Positions 11,039 to 20,695 of a DNA stretch of 64,000 nucleotides are shown here, in pieces (position 1 is the first letter of the stretch; every line of letters starts with the position of its first letter). Below the pieces are notes generated by a model. It was not told the DNA's origin, ran no database searches, and worked only from the letters and a program-made list of their open reading frames with translations. A program made the position numbers and the translations under genes. The stretch covers positions 352,798 through 416,797 of the forward strand of contig NHNW01000035.1 of NCBI GenBank assembly GCA_002786025.1, given 5' to 3'. Origin of the DNA: Zasmidium citrigriseum. Lineage: Eukaryota > Ascomycota > Dothideomycetes > Mycosphaerellales > Mycosphaerellaceae.

Positions 11039-12024
11039 GAGGAGCATCAGGGAGCGGCATGCAGCAGCACATGCAGAATTGGGAGGTTGTCGTCGTAAGT
11101 CTGGTCAGGGTAAGATTGAAGAAGACATAAGGTTTCTGCTGCAGCCGTTTGATAGGCGATCCTGCTGCGTATGCATTTTTGATGAGACTTGTCGACATCG
11201 TCCATTGTTTCAGCATCTTCCCGCGTGCTGCTGCAGGTACAATTCCTTCGTATTTTCGCCTTTCGTTTACTGCAAGCGCCGGATCTCTGGTGCTCGACGG
11301 CCGCCCGATGGCCCACGATAGGTGCACCCCTCGCGCCAGGCGCGCAGCCCTGGGAGGACCATGTTCGTCTGGGGAGCGAAGGTTTGGGGGTATGGGATAC
11401 CCGCGGCTGTGCGCATCAGCCAGGCCGCGTCACGACTGCGCGAATTACAGCTGTTTGGCTACCCATACGAATGAGCCTCTCGTTTGAACCCGCCGACGAC
11501 GTCGATAGCGAGTTGAGGCGTCTGTATAGCGCGGGTGCAGGTGAAGTATGTCGCCAAGATTAGCAGGCCCGCAAGGAGGGCTGGGCCGTCTTAGTCGTGG
11601 TTGCTGACTTGCCCTCGCTTCGACCAATGCCGGTCACGCAATTCGACAGCGATATGAGGACTATGAGGACGTGGCAGTGAACTCAATCCCCCGGCCTCCC
11701 TCCCTGTGGCCCGTCTGGCGCCGTAGGCAGAGCGCGATGGATATGACCTGCCGCAGCTCCATCGTCCTCCCTCTCCGTCCCGTCGACGGCGACAGGTGCA
11801 GCCCGCATGTTCATGACGATGTGTGATGCTTTGCCGATGGGAGGAGAAAAGTCGCGTCTCGTATCCAGCGACACTGCCGCTTTGGCGCATGCTGCCGCCA
11901 AAACTGGGACCACGGCGAAAAAAGACCAACCTCATTCACATTCCTCCTCGTATTTATATAATTTGGCCATGGTAGACTTTGGTGAGTGGGCGGGTGTTGT
12001 GGTGCACGGCATGCTCTTGTTCAG
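11039..12024. other. intergenic with a TATA-like site
   Basis: No supported gene. TATTTATATAA at about 11951-11961 is a TATA-box candidate for the following gene. A small ATG exon at 11969 followed by a GTGAGT donor could be a leader exon of that gene. Confidence 0.4.
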
Positions 12025-13068
12025 ATGGGATCGGCGCTCACCATCTTCTCTTCAGGCTTTTGGGGCGATTTGGCCCTGCGGACTTGGGTCAACATCAACC
12101 CTTCGACACAATGGGCGAATCGCCAAATTGAGCCATATCGAGGACTGCCTTTCGGGACGTATTTGCATTCTGCGCGACCGCGACGACAACGCACTTTGAC
12201 CGGACCACTGGATCCCTCTCAGCAGTCTCTATGGCATCGAGTCCAAGTCCTTTCGTCCTTGGAGCCAGAACAACATACAGACGACCAGCTGGAATGCGCC
12301 CTCCTTACCAAGCTGCCCTACGATGTCCGACTGATCATCTATGAGATGGTTCTTGGCGGGAATACACTCCATCTCGAAGCCGCAAATCCGAAGAGTCGCA
12401 TCCTGCATTCGATCTGCAAGCATCCTGAACAGATTGACAATGGAAGCGTCCACATCGATTGCTCGACTCAATCTTCAGTCCGCCCATCATCCGCGCCTCG
12501 CGAGGATTATGCAGAAGCCACGGGTTTGCTTCCCCTTCTTGTGACCTGCCGCAGGATCTATTCCGAGGCCATCGGCACCCTGTACAATGCCAACACCTTC
12601 GAGTTCACCCAGAACTTTGCGGCATTTACCTTCCTCAAACTGATGCTGCCCCCACAGCGGTTGCAGAGTATACGACACCTGCGCCTCCATCTTCGGATTC
12701 CGCGCCACCCGACTCTGAACGGCCGTGCGCTGCGCGACTGGCATGATCTGTGGACTTTCTTCGGATCCGAGATGTCAGGGTTGCAGAGCCTCTACCTCCA
12801 ACTGCAGATGCTACAGCCGATGGAGGCGCATATTGAATCCACTGCTGACGACGAGGCAGAGACATGGATCCGGCCCATGGTCCTGATGGCTGTGGATGCT
12901 CGCCAGAAGCGTGGGTGTAAGGTGGAGCTTGATACGCGCAAGGCAAGGCACGAGCCGTCGAAGATCTTTTTGCAGACGACAAGGGAGTATCCGAATGCCA
13001 GTACGGAAGAGGTGTTGAGCTTGACCTGTGCGGCGCTTCATGAGCGGATTAGAAAGTCTTTGGGCTGA
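12025..13068 (+). CDS. F-box/DUF7730-like protein
   Basis: 347 aa from ATG 12025. Around residue 95 it has LTKLPYDVRLIIYEMVLGG, an F-box-like opening, then LLVTCRRIYSEAIGTLYNAN and FEFTQNFAAFTFLKLMLPPQ. This is the order seen in the large fungal DUF7730-type family, where 'CRxIYxEaxxxLYxxnxF' follows an F-box-like helix. Family members are mostly uncharacterised and may be substrate adaptors of SCF ligases. It is more divergent from, but organised like, the four tandem paralogues at 16.6-21.5 kb. An alternative start through a 5' leader exon at about 11969 does not give a clean frame. Confidence 0.7.
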   Translation: MGSALTIFSSGFWGDLALRTWVNINPSTQWANRQIEPYRGLPFGTYLHSARPRRQRTLTGPLDPSQQSLWHRVQVLSSLEPEQHTDDQLECALLTKLPYDVRLIIYEMVLGGNTLHLEAANPKSRILHSICKHPEQIDNGSVHIDCSTQSSVRPSSAPREDYAEATGLLPLLVTCRRIYSEAIGTLYNANTFEFTQNFAAFTFLKLMLPPQRLQSIRHLRLHLRIPRHPTLNGRALRDWHDLWTFFGSEMSGLQSLYLQLQMLQPMEAHIESTADDEAETWIRPMVLMAVDARQKRGCKVELDTRKARHEPSKIFLQTTREYPNASTEEVLSLTCAALHERIRKSLG

Positions 13069-13109
13069 AGAGTAGACTTCGTGAATGTTGATGCCTGAAT
13101 GAAGATGTC

Positions 13110-13345
13110 ATGAGAGAATGAGGCGGAGGGGCTTCTCAAGTGAGCAGGGGCTTGCAGAGGATGCCTTGGGCAAGTGAAGTTGAGGAGCTCCTAGAAGTGA
13201 GGAGGAGAGTAGAGGGGATACCTCGAGCGAGGAAAGCAGAGGCCTCTAGGACTCGCGCCCTCACGAGTGAAGGGGAGAGTGAAGGGAGCGGGGTATTCGA
13301 GTGAAGCAGAGGGACTTCTAGAAGTGAAGGCACGAGTGAATGCTC
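13110..13345. repeat. degenerate GA-rich tandem repeat
   Basis: The sequence repeatedly uses a word close to AAGTGAAG..GAGG, with CTTCTAGAAGTGA variants (for example near 13134, 13187, 13315). Units are about 40-60 bp and imperfect, mixed with GAGTGAAGG/CTCGAG words. It lies between the 3' end of one gene and the start of the J-domain gene, and looks like an eroded minisatellite. Confidence 0.5.
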
Positions 13346-13472
13346 GAGATGGGAGACCAGCGCTGCCTACGCTTCACTCGCGAGCGTTGTCGAGCGTCAA
13401 CACACCACGCTCCGGCCTACATCTCGCCCGCTGCACTCGACAATCGCCATCACCACGGCCATTACCAATACC

Positions 13473-13982
13473 ATGGCAGACACCCATCCCATCGGCCCTG
13501 GCCACTACGCCGTCCTCGGCCTCCCTCAGACTGCCACCGCAAGCCAGATCACACAAGCCCATGCCATCCTCGAGCAGAGGCTCAAGAATGACCTCCCCTA
13601 CGACGAACAGACGGCAGACCAGCGAGCCCAGCGCCAGGATCGCATCACCAAACTCCACAACGCGGCGAGAGTGCTTGGAGATGGAGCAAGTCGTTGCAGA
13701 TACGACATGGAACTAAGCGGCGAGAAAGTCGAGCAGAGCGCCGCTTTTCGCGCCAGCGGTTACGACTACACGCGTCGCAAGTATCCGCGAGAGCGTGGTG
13801 GCGTCCGCAAGAGCACCCATCGTCGTACCGATAGCTTTCACGGCACTGCTCTCTATCCCGACGTCTGGATCGCTGCCGTCCACGGGCGTGATTGGATGGC
13901 ACCAGCGCGCTCGGAAGAGGTACGTTCGCCTCCTTACCTCCAGAGACGCCGTCACAGCCCTGTCTACCATCCTTACGGATGA
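13473..13982 (+). CDS. J-domain-like protein (3' structure uncertain)
   Basis: 169 aa as an open frame from ATG 13473. The N-terminus GHYAVLGLPQTATASQITQA is the first J-domain helix pattern (xYxvLGLxxxAtxxeI). It is followed by a second helix, a Q/R-rich segment and KLHNAARVLGDGASRCRYD, matching the end of a J domain. The HPD tripeptide that stimulates Hsp70 ATPase is absent, so any chaperone role is doubtful. After about residue 100 another frame (about 13795..14043) reads more protein-like, with a hydrophobic stretch APIVVPIAFTALLSIP. An unresolved intron or frameshift around 13790 is therefore likely, and the true stop may be 14043. Confidence 0.5.
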   Translation: MADTHPIGPGHYAVLGLPQTATASQITQAHAILEQRLKNDLPYDEQTADQRAQRQDRITKLHNAARVLGDGASRCRYDMELSGEKVEQSAAFRASGYDYTRRKYPRERGGVRKSTHRRTDSFHGTALYPDVWIAAVHGRDWMAPARSEEVRSPPYLQRRRHSPVYHPYG

Positions 13983-14043
13983 GGATGTTGAGTCGGAACT
14001 GACGATGTGCTTCAGGACTCTCGCTGAGACGAATGGGTTCTGA

Positions 14044-14402
14044 GGGTCTATAGCCACAGCGCTTGGCATGGAGAGATGAAGTTTCGGGGAGCGACTACGA
14101 CTGCTACACCTGGCTGTATTTCAAGGCTTGAAGGAAACTGTTTGGCTTTGAATGACAGGTCTGGTGCTGGATTGATTCATTGAATGCAGGATGCGGTGTC
14201 TTGCGGTTTGGGAGGAGCACCAGGAGTTGAATGATGATACCCAATGTGACGAGTCGTTTGATAGGATTGAAATGCACGTTGAGCGAAAGCCCTCGAAATT
14301 GAAGCCATGAATATATTTGCTTTTCTCTTCATACACTCCTCGCTCGCACGCCACAGGCTTTCCATGTACTATACAGGCGCAAGAGATAGATTCCATTACA
14401 CA
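14044..14402. other. intergenic, convergent 3' ends
   Basis: Lies between the converging J-domain-like and RIB3 genes. Nothing recognised. Confidence 0.4.
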
Positions 14403-15174
14403 TCATGCCTTACTTCCCAATGATTCCATATGAGCCACCAAATCCTCAATCGTCACCACCTTCAACCCATACCTCCTCGCAAAAGCCAGACATCCATCCC
14501 GCCTCATCATGCCGAAATTCCCACCCCGCTCCGCCCGTCCGGGCACCTCCTCCCCATCCTCCACCATCTCCGCAATCACCGCGACAGGTTCCTTCCCCGC
14601 CAATTTACAGAAATCCACCGCGGCCTCCGTGTGTCCCTGTCGCTGCCTAACACCACCCTCCCTCGCCTGCAGCGGGATCACATGTCCCGGGCGTCGGAAG
14701 GCATCTTTCGTGACGTTGGGGTCTGCGAGACGTCGACACGTCAGACTCCGGTCGTGCGCGGAGATTCCGGTCGTCACGGCGGGGTCGCTGGCGTCGATGG
14801 TGATGGTGTAGGCGGTGCGGTGGGGGTCGGAGTTTTGGGATACCATTTGCGGGAGTTCGAGACGGGCGGCGAGGGAGGGGGTTATGGGGGCGCACAGGTA
14901 GCCGGAGGAGACGTGGATCATGAAGGCTGCTTTTTGGGGGGTGAAGTCTTGGGCGGCGATTATAAGGTCGCCTTCGTTTTCGCGGGAGGTGGAGTCCATT
15001 ACGAGGATGAAGTCTCCTTTTGCTATAGATTATCATGTTAGAAGGTGGTGTTTGTTGGGTTGTGTGGGTGTTTGGTGGGGTCGACGATGGTGGGGGATTT
15101 TGATCCAACGTACCGAATGCCTCGATGGCGTCGGGGATGGTGTCGAAGCTGACATCGCCATTGACTTGCGCCAT
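14403..15174 (-). CDS. RIB3: 3,4-dihydroxy-2-butanone 4-phosphate synthase
   Basis: 226 aa from exons 15174..15114 and 15022..14403 (intron 91 nt, acceptor CTATAG). The enzyme converts ribulose 5-phosphate to 3,4-dihydroxy-2-butanone 4-phosphate plus formate in riboflavin synthesis. Visible motifs are LVMDSTSRENEGDLIIAAQD (the metal-binding RENEGDL acidic loop), TAYTITIDASDPAVTTGISA, HDRSLTCRRLADP and DAFRRPGHVIPLQAREGGV, followed by RQGHTEAAVDFCKLAG. Exon 1 gives MAQVNGDVSFDTIPDAIEAF, the usual family start. No GTP cyclohydrolase II domain is fused, as normal for fungi. It is divergently transcribed from eS24. Confidence 0.96.
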
Positions 15175-15755
15175 GTTGGACGATTGGCGACTCGGTCTCA
15201 CGACGATGACGGCTTGGAGAGGAAGAGTCACACGGCAAGGGAGGTCAGGCAGAGGTCGAAGATGGTAGTGGAGTAGGCCAGGTTCTGAGAAAGCTTAAGA
15301 TTGCGTGAGACCTGGTCGCCGGCTAGTTCGTGTGGCTGAGACTATTGATTGAAGAGAGGCAGTGAGATGTAGTGGTTGCTTGGGTAAGCTGGTGAGGGGG
15401 TGGTGGTATTTGAGTGATATATCATCGACATGGTGGAAGCGTGCGGCATTGTCTTGCTGGTGCGGTGTCAAAGATTCTCCATCACATCAGCACTTCGGCG
15501 CTGCGGCGGGCAGATCCCGACCGACTCCCTCGGCGAAACGCATCCGATCTTATCCGACCACAGCAGGTGCGCGTTCCGAGATCTCGACGCCTGAGGCAGG
15601 AACTAAGCGAGTGCTCGATTCGGGCAAGCGCGACTCTTGGCGCAGACACTTCCAAAATCTGAGGATCTTGGACCGCACACCAAGGCCTGCTAGGCGAGCG
15701 CTCACTTCGACGACGACGATACCGACACCCATCGACACCACCCAACACCGCAATC
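15175..15755. promoter_or_regulatory. divergent promoter region RIB3 / eS24
   Basis: A 581 bp segment separates two divergent start codons. It must carry promoters for both genes. No strong TATA box was seen near the ribosomal protein gene. Confidence 0.5.
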
Positions 15756-16327
15756 ATGTCGGACGCCCAGGTGACCTTGCGCACGCGCAAATTCATCCGT
15801 AACCCCCTCCTGGGCCGCAAGCAGATGGTCGTGTGCGTAGACAGACAAACACCCGCCATCCACCACCCGACCGAAGTACTGACAATCGCATCTCTACAGT
15901 GACGTCCTCCACCCATCGCGCCCCAACGTCTCCAAGGATGAGCTCCGCGAGAAGCTCTCCCAGCTCTACAAGACCTCCAAGGACCAGGTGTCCGTCTTCG
16001 GCTTCAGGACGCAGTACGGTGGCGGCAAGAGCACGGGTTTCGCCCTCCTCTACGACTCGGCCGAGGCCATGAAGAAGTTCGAGCCACACTACCGCCTCGT
16101 CCGCTACGGACAGGCCAACAAGATCGAGAAGGCCTCGAGACAGCAGCGTGAGTTTAGCACCCTGCATGTGCGGTGGATTGAGACAGCAATTGTCTCGGAA
16201 TGTATCTTTACAGGACAACATACTGATGCGGACATGTCGTGTTACAGGCAAGCAGCGCAAGAACCGCTCCAAGGAGTTCCGTGGTACCGCCAAGACCAAG
16301 GGTGCCGCGAAGAAGGACAAGAAATAA
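15756..16327 (+). CDS. RPS24: 40S ribosomal protein eS24
   Basis: 134 aa from exons 15756..15832, 15900..16147 and 16248..16327. It is a component of the small ribosomal subunit. The protein begins [20 protein letters not shown], continues through [18 protein letters not shown] and [20 protein letters not shown], and ends with a basic tail [20 protein letters not shown] plus KKDKK. Length matches eS24. The second intron contains an extra acceptor-like TTTACAG at about 16213 upstream of the used GTTACAG at 16247. Confidence 0.97.
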
Positions 16328-16620
16328 GCGGATCGTCTGGGGATTGCTCTTCTCGGAGTTGTGGTTATGGTGGGCACGATTCGGTCTCATGCTGCATGGC
16401 GCGCTGTGCTTTCTACCTGCATGAAATGGGATGGAAAGAGCGCCGCTTTGATGTGGATACCAGGGATGTAACTACGTCGAATGCAATGAAAGAAGACTTC
16501 ACCAGCCACGATCGATCATCGATATCGACTATTCCTCCTTTCTACCCAATGCCAAGCCGACGCCGAGACTTTCAGTACAATCTATACATCTTCTCTCGAT
16601 CACGAGCTACCGTCTCGTGA

Positions 16621-17398
16621 TTAGGCGTTGTCCTCCGTTCGTTCCTCTCCCTGGTCTCCTTGCTGCAGCAGAGAGGCCTCGCAGCAGAAACGGTAGGACT
16701 TGCAGCCCTGCCAGGTCCAGGTAGCATTGACGGACCACTCTTTCTCTTGTTCCGCCGCCAACTCTCGCACTTTCAGCTGATACCAAGTAGGGAAATCGGC
16801 GTGTAGCACTATCACCTCCTTCAGCATAGCCGCGCTGCCCTTTCCGATAATCGAGAACCAGCGCGGAATCGCCTTATACTCATCTTCTAGATGCTTCACC
16901 AGAGTGAACAAGAAGATGTGTGGGCCGCCGTAGTACATCGGCAATGTTTCCGCCCGAACTTGCTTGCTGACTCTCGTGAGGTTAGGCTGGGACACGCGGG
17001 CGATGCGTGTGTAAAAGTGCGCCTCCACAAGTTCCTCTTTAATGCCGAGGTGTTGGTGACAGCCCATGTTCCATCGTCCCTGCCAGTACGTACCGCGTTT
17101 GTAGCAGCGATTGACCTATTGAGCCAGTGGTCAGTAAATGTTGTGGAATTTTGGAGATGGGCTGACTGACCCAAAGATAGGCTTTGCCACGATACTCGCA
17201 TTTCTCATCCAATACTGGGCACCACTTTTCCTCTGGCTTGTGATCTCCGCGAACGAGTCGGTAACAGTAGCGACACTGCCGCGTGACCAAGCAGCCCGAC
17301 AAGTCGTAGATGTAGTTGCGCAGTTCGGCGGGCAGTGAGAGGAAGGTGGTGGGTGGCTTCTTTGGCTCATCGCCGTCGTAGGCCTGAGGCTCTTCCAT
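16621..17398 (-). CDS. tandem array member A, 'LPxELRxxIY' protein
   Basis: 240 aa from exons 17398..17171 and 17115..16621 (intron 55 nt). It has FLSLPAELRNYIYDLSGCL at about residues 18-36, then QCRYCYRLVRGD and a KAYLW|VN exon junction. The second half reads RVSQPNLTRVSKQVRAETLP, MYYGG, then WFSIIGKGSAAMLKEVIV, and closes with a C-rich tail FCCEASLL. The F-box-like opening, the 'vsRqvRaetLpmfYg' segment and the length fit a large uncharacterised Dothideomycete family. Adapter or regulatory roles are guesses. It is one of four tandem paralogues, all on the minus strand, each with one phase-0 intron at the same place. Confidence 0.75.
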
Positions 17399-17494
17399 CG
17401 CCAATATTTGTGTTGATATTGAGTGAAGTTGGTGTAGACAAGTCGATGAAAAGAGAAGTTCAAAAGGCAGTGGAAGAGAAGTAGACGGCAGCTT

Positions 17495-17509
17495 CTTGGC
17501 ACGCATGTG
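17495..17509 (-). promoter_or_regulatory. shared upstream element, array gene A
   Basis: In gene sense the word is CACATGCGTGCCAAG, about 97 bp before the start codon. The same word lies before array gene C, a one-base-longer variant before B and a weaker relative before D. Confidence 0.5.
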
Positions 17510-17577
17510 ATCCTCCAAAGTGAGCTGAAGCCCGGCCCACGAATTGCTAGCTGGCCTCCCTATCAAAATCTCTCAAA

Positions 17578-18124
17578 TCAACATACCCACTCGCGATCCT
17601 CCGAGTCAAACGCCAACCCCACCGCCTCGCGACAATAAACCTCTGCAAATCTCGATTCGCACACAGCCAACATGGACCCATCGAAATCGACCCCAACATC
17701 CCCCACCTGAACTTCACAATCCAGGCTCTCGAGAACGTCAACAAGGGCTTTAATCCTCCCGCGAACGGCGAGACATTTGCCGACCAGACCCGCGTTATCC
17801 CAACTGCTCCGCCTCAGCAACCTCAAGACCTCCTCGAGCCCCTTCGCCATCAACGACGACCGTCTCATCACCAGCCGCCTTCGCCCCAACCCGAAACCAA
17901 TCGAGGATCTCCATGTAGTGCTGGATGGAAGCTTCGCATCGAAGATGGCGAAAAAATCGGAGTGTAACCCAGTTGTACCCCGTATCATCGTCGATGGCCG
18001 GAATGGCTCTCCAGTCGACATCATGATTGCCAAAGATGAACGGCTTGCAGCTGCCGGAGGGCCAGTGGGGCTCGTTGCGTGTTTTGGTCGTGGAGGAGAG
18101 GTTTGAGTGGGGTGGTTGGGTCAT
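17578..18124 (-). CDS. hypothetical gene in two overlapping frames
   Basis: One frame starts at ATG 18124 (MTQPPHSNLSS) and stops at 17795. A second frame, open to 17578, continues with protein-like sequence (VGKCLAVRGRIKALVDVLES, then VGVDFDGSMLAVCESRFAEV). The simplest readings are one gene with a poor 49 nt intron (GTTGGG donor near 17911) or one gene with a frameshift near 17800-17910. The family is not recognised. It sits between array members A and B and shares none of their motifs. Confidence 0.4.
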
Positions 18125-18384
18125 TTTGGGTGTGAGGTGGGTGCGGTATTAGACTTGAATGGACGTGTATTATCTGTAGTCACTGGTGTGAAAGAGTGTC
18201 GAGTGCTAGTGATGGTGGAGGAGTCACTGTGCTTGAATGATAGGGTTGTGATGTGGTGGAGGAGAGCGAAGTGGGAGACTTGGAAGTTGATATGTTTACA
18301 TCCGTCTGTTCTTTCCTGCGAATGCTCATACTTGCGCTGACCAATTCCTTGCAGTCTCACTTTCCTATCATCGGCCACACGCCT

Positions 18385-19161
18385 TCAATAGCCTCGAGCC
18401 TGCTTGCGCTTCCACAATTCCGTCGCTGCTTCTTCCTCACTCACAAACAGGCAAGACTCACAATCCACCTCTTTGACGACCTCAACGCTCTGGCAGCTCT
18501 CATTGACCCCCAAATCCTTCAATCGGTCCATCATATTGCGATCTTCCTGGTCGACCTCAGACAAGATCTTGATGGTGACCTTTCTGAGCATTTTCGCATT
18601 TTTCCTGCCAATCGTGTCGAACCAAGCGAGGATATCTTCATGGTGAATGGCTCGGGCTTCCTTGGTTGAGCCAAAGATGGTGATGACGAAGGTGTGTCGA
18701 CCGTAGAACATCGGTAGCGTTTCGCCGCGGATCGCCTTGCTGACTTTGGTGAGGGCGGGTTGCGAGACGCCGACCACATTGGGGCGATGTTTGATGCCCC
18801 AGTCGCAGAGGTGGCAGCGCCGAGCCGTCGAGTACTGACTCAATGTGCGTGGAGCTTTCTTGCGGTTGACCTGTATCCGACATTTGTGTGTCAGCATAAT
18901 GGTTTGGTATTCGGTAGAGACCTGGAATTTGAGCCAACTTACCCAGAGCAATGTTGTCTCGCGATACTGGAGATCAGCGTTCGGTGTCCATCCCTCTAAG
19001 GGCTTCTTCACGTCAGCACGAGTCGTGTTGTAGCAGTCTCTGCATTGCAGGACTTTGAGACAGCCGGAGAGCTCGTAGATGTAGTTGCGAATCTCAGCGG
19101 GCAGCGAAAGAAACGACGTTGGCTGTCCCTCATCCTCCTCTTGCTTGTGCGGCGGCGGCAT
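18385..19161 (-). CDS. tandem array member B
   Basis: 234 aa from exons 19161..18943 and 18870..18385. The opening FLSLPAEIRNYIYELSGCL is followed by QCRDCYNTTRAD and TTLLW|VNRKKAP at the conserved intron site. Then GVSQPALTKVSKAIRGETLP, MFYGRHTFVITIFG, WFDTIGRKNAKMLRKVTI and a terminal DCESCLF. The 72 nt intron is a multiple of three and has no stop, so its retention would add 24 residues. ATG 19161 is chosen because an upstream in-frame TTG is not a start. It is closest in layout to members A and C. Confidence 0.75.
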   Translation of the reverse strand: MPPPHKQEEDEGQPTSFLSLPAEIRNYIYELSGCLKVLQCRDCYNTTRADVKKPLEGWTPNADLQYRETTLLWVSWLKFQVSTEYQTIMLTHKCRIQVNRKKAPRTLSQYSTARRCHLCDWGIKHRPNVVGVSQPALTKVSKAIRGETLPMFYGRHTFVITIFGSTKEARAIHHEDILAWFDTIGRKNAKMLRKVTIKILSEVDQEDRNMMDRLKDLGVNESCQSVEVVKEVDCESCLFVSEEEAATELWKRKQARGY

Positions 19162-19267
19162 GGCAGTTGGCGGCGGCGGCGATGTTGGTTGTCGTGGAGT
19201 CGAACGTCTCAAGTGTTTGGAGAAAGCAAAGCCGGTGACTCAAGGGCGGGCGATCGGCAGCGAAGTT

Positions 19268-19283
19268 CTTGGCACGCACATGC
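19268..19283 (-). promoter_or_regulatory. shared upstream element, array gene B
   Basis: The gene-sense word GCATGTGCGTGCCAAG lies about 107 bp before the start codon of member B. It shares the TGCGTGCCAAG core with the elements before A and C. Confidence 0.5.
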
Positions 19284-19510
19284 AAACGCTGGGATGGGAG
19301 TAGGAAGGTGCGACTGAAACGTGAAATTCGATACAAATGGAAGGAAAAAGGCTGGCAAACGGATAGAAATCTGCTTTAGCTGTCTGCAGACAGCCTCTTG
19401 GGCTCCCTCCCCTGCTACACACTCTCGCAGAAAACTCATGTCACTCTGCCATTGCTTCCTCTTCCACTGGTCTCTCGCCTGACTAGTGGCGCTGGGAACG
19501 GCCAGGTATC

Positions 19511-20354
19511 TCAGTTCTTGTGACCTTCCCCGACAGGCTCTGGCTCCTCGGGCAGCATACACGTCTCGCAGCTGCAGTACTTCGTGTTGGGCACACCAAA
19601 GCGGAAGGACACATTGCCGAAATTGTATGTCACCGCCTGAGGCGTCGGATACTCCATGATGGTCCACGGTACAGTCAAGCCGAGCCCTTCAACCTGGTCT
19701 GCCAGCCACTCTTGCATTGTCATCCAGGGCCACACCTGCTTCACCGGGGTCACCGCCACAAACTGGCGGATCATGCTTGCGCTATTCTTGCCGATCGTTC
19801 GGAGCCATGCAGGGCCAGCGCCGAAGCGCTCTTCTCCCGGGAAGAGAGTGAACATGAAGATATGCTGATCACCGTAGAAGATCGGAAGCGTCTCACAGCG
19901 GATCTGCTTGCTCGCTCTAGTGAGAGCTGGTTGAGATACACCAACAGTATGATACTTCAGGTGATCCTCGAGCGAGTGCGTCGGATTTCCTGGGCGAAAG
20001 TAGCCTCCGCTGATGTGTCCGGCACAGCCGGTCTTCTTGCGCAGCATGACAGCTCCTGAGGAATCTACACTCTTTCGATTGACCTAGCCTCGAGTTAGTC
20101 GTGCGTCGAAAGCTTGGAGAGCGACCAACCCATAGGAATGCCTTTCGACGGTAATCGCATGCCTCTTCCTTATTCAAGTGGAGTTGGTAGCAGCATGGCC
20201 TATTGACATCTACGCTATCACCTCGAACGGTGCTGTGGCAATTGCGACACTGGAGAATGTTGAGACAGCCGGAGAGCTCGTAGATGTAGTTTCGAAGTTC
20301 GCCCGGCAGCGACAGGAATGTCGTCGGCTCTTTCTTGGCTGGAGGGTCTGCCAT
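19511..20354 (-). CDS. tandem array member C
   Basis: 265 aa from exons 20354..20130 and 20083..19511 (intron 46 nt). It has FLSLPGELRNYIYELSGCL, QCRNCHSTVRGD, then AFLW|VNRKSV at the junction. GVSQPALTRASKQIRCETLP, IFYGDQHIFMFTLFPGEE and WLRTIGKNSASMIRQFVA follow, and it ends YCSCETCMLPEE. This copy has the most complete C-terminal cysteine cluster (C-x-C-x2-C). It is the longest member because of an insert before GVSQPA. Confidence 0.77.
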
Positions 20355-20457
20355 GGTGCTGATTGAGCGATGTGGCCGCGGTTGGTGCTTGGCGAAAGTT
20401 GGACAAAGTGCCCAAGTCGACAGCTGTGGGAGATCAAACGGCTGCTCCAGCTAGCGG

Positions 20458-20472
20458 CTTGGCACGCATGTG
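20458..20472 (-). promoter_or_regulatory. shared upstream element, array gene C
   Basis: The gene-sense word CACATGCGTGCCAAG is identical over 15 bases to that before member A, and lies about 104 bp before the start codon. Confidence 0.5.
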
Positions 20473-20695
20473 AAAATGGATATGAGAAGGAAGGTGCGTA
20501 CCGGAAAGTTTTGATAAGTGATTTCGACGACCATTAAACACATTCGTACTGCGAAGAGGTCTTTCGCTCCGCTCAGACAATGCCATGCATACTCGACCAA
20601 GCATCCATCGACAAGCCGATCGTCTTTCACTTTGCCTGCTCCTCACAGCCAGTTCCTGTATCGCTCCCAGTTCTAACACAAGACCATGACAGTCG

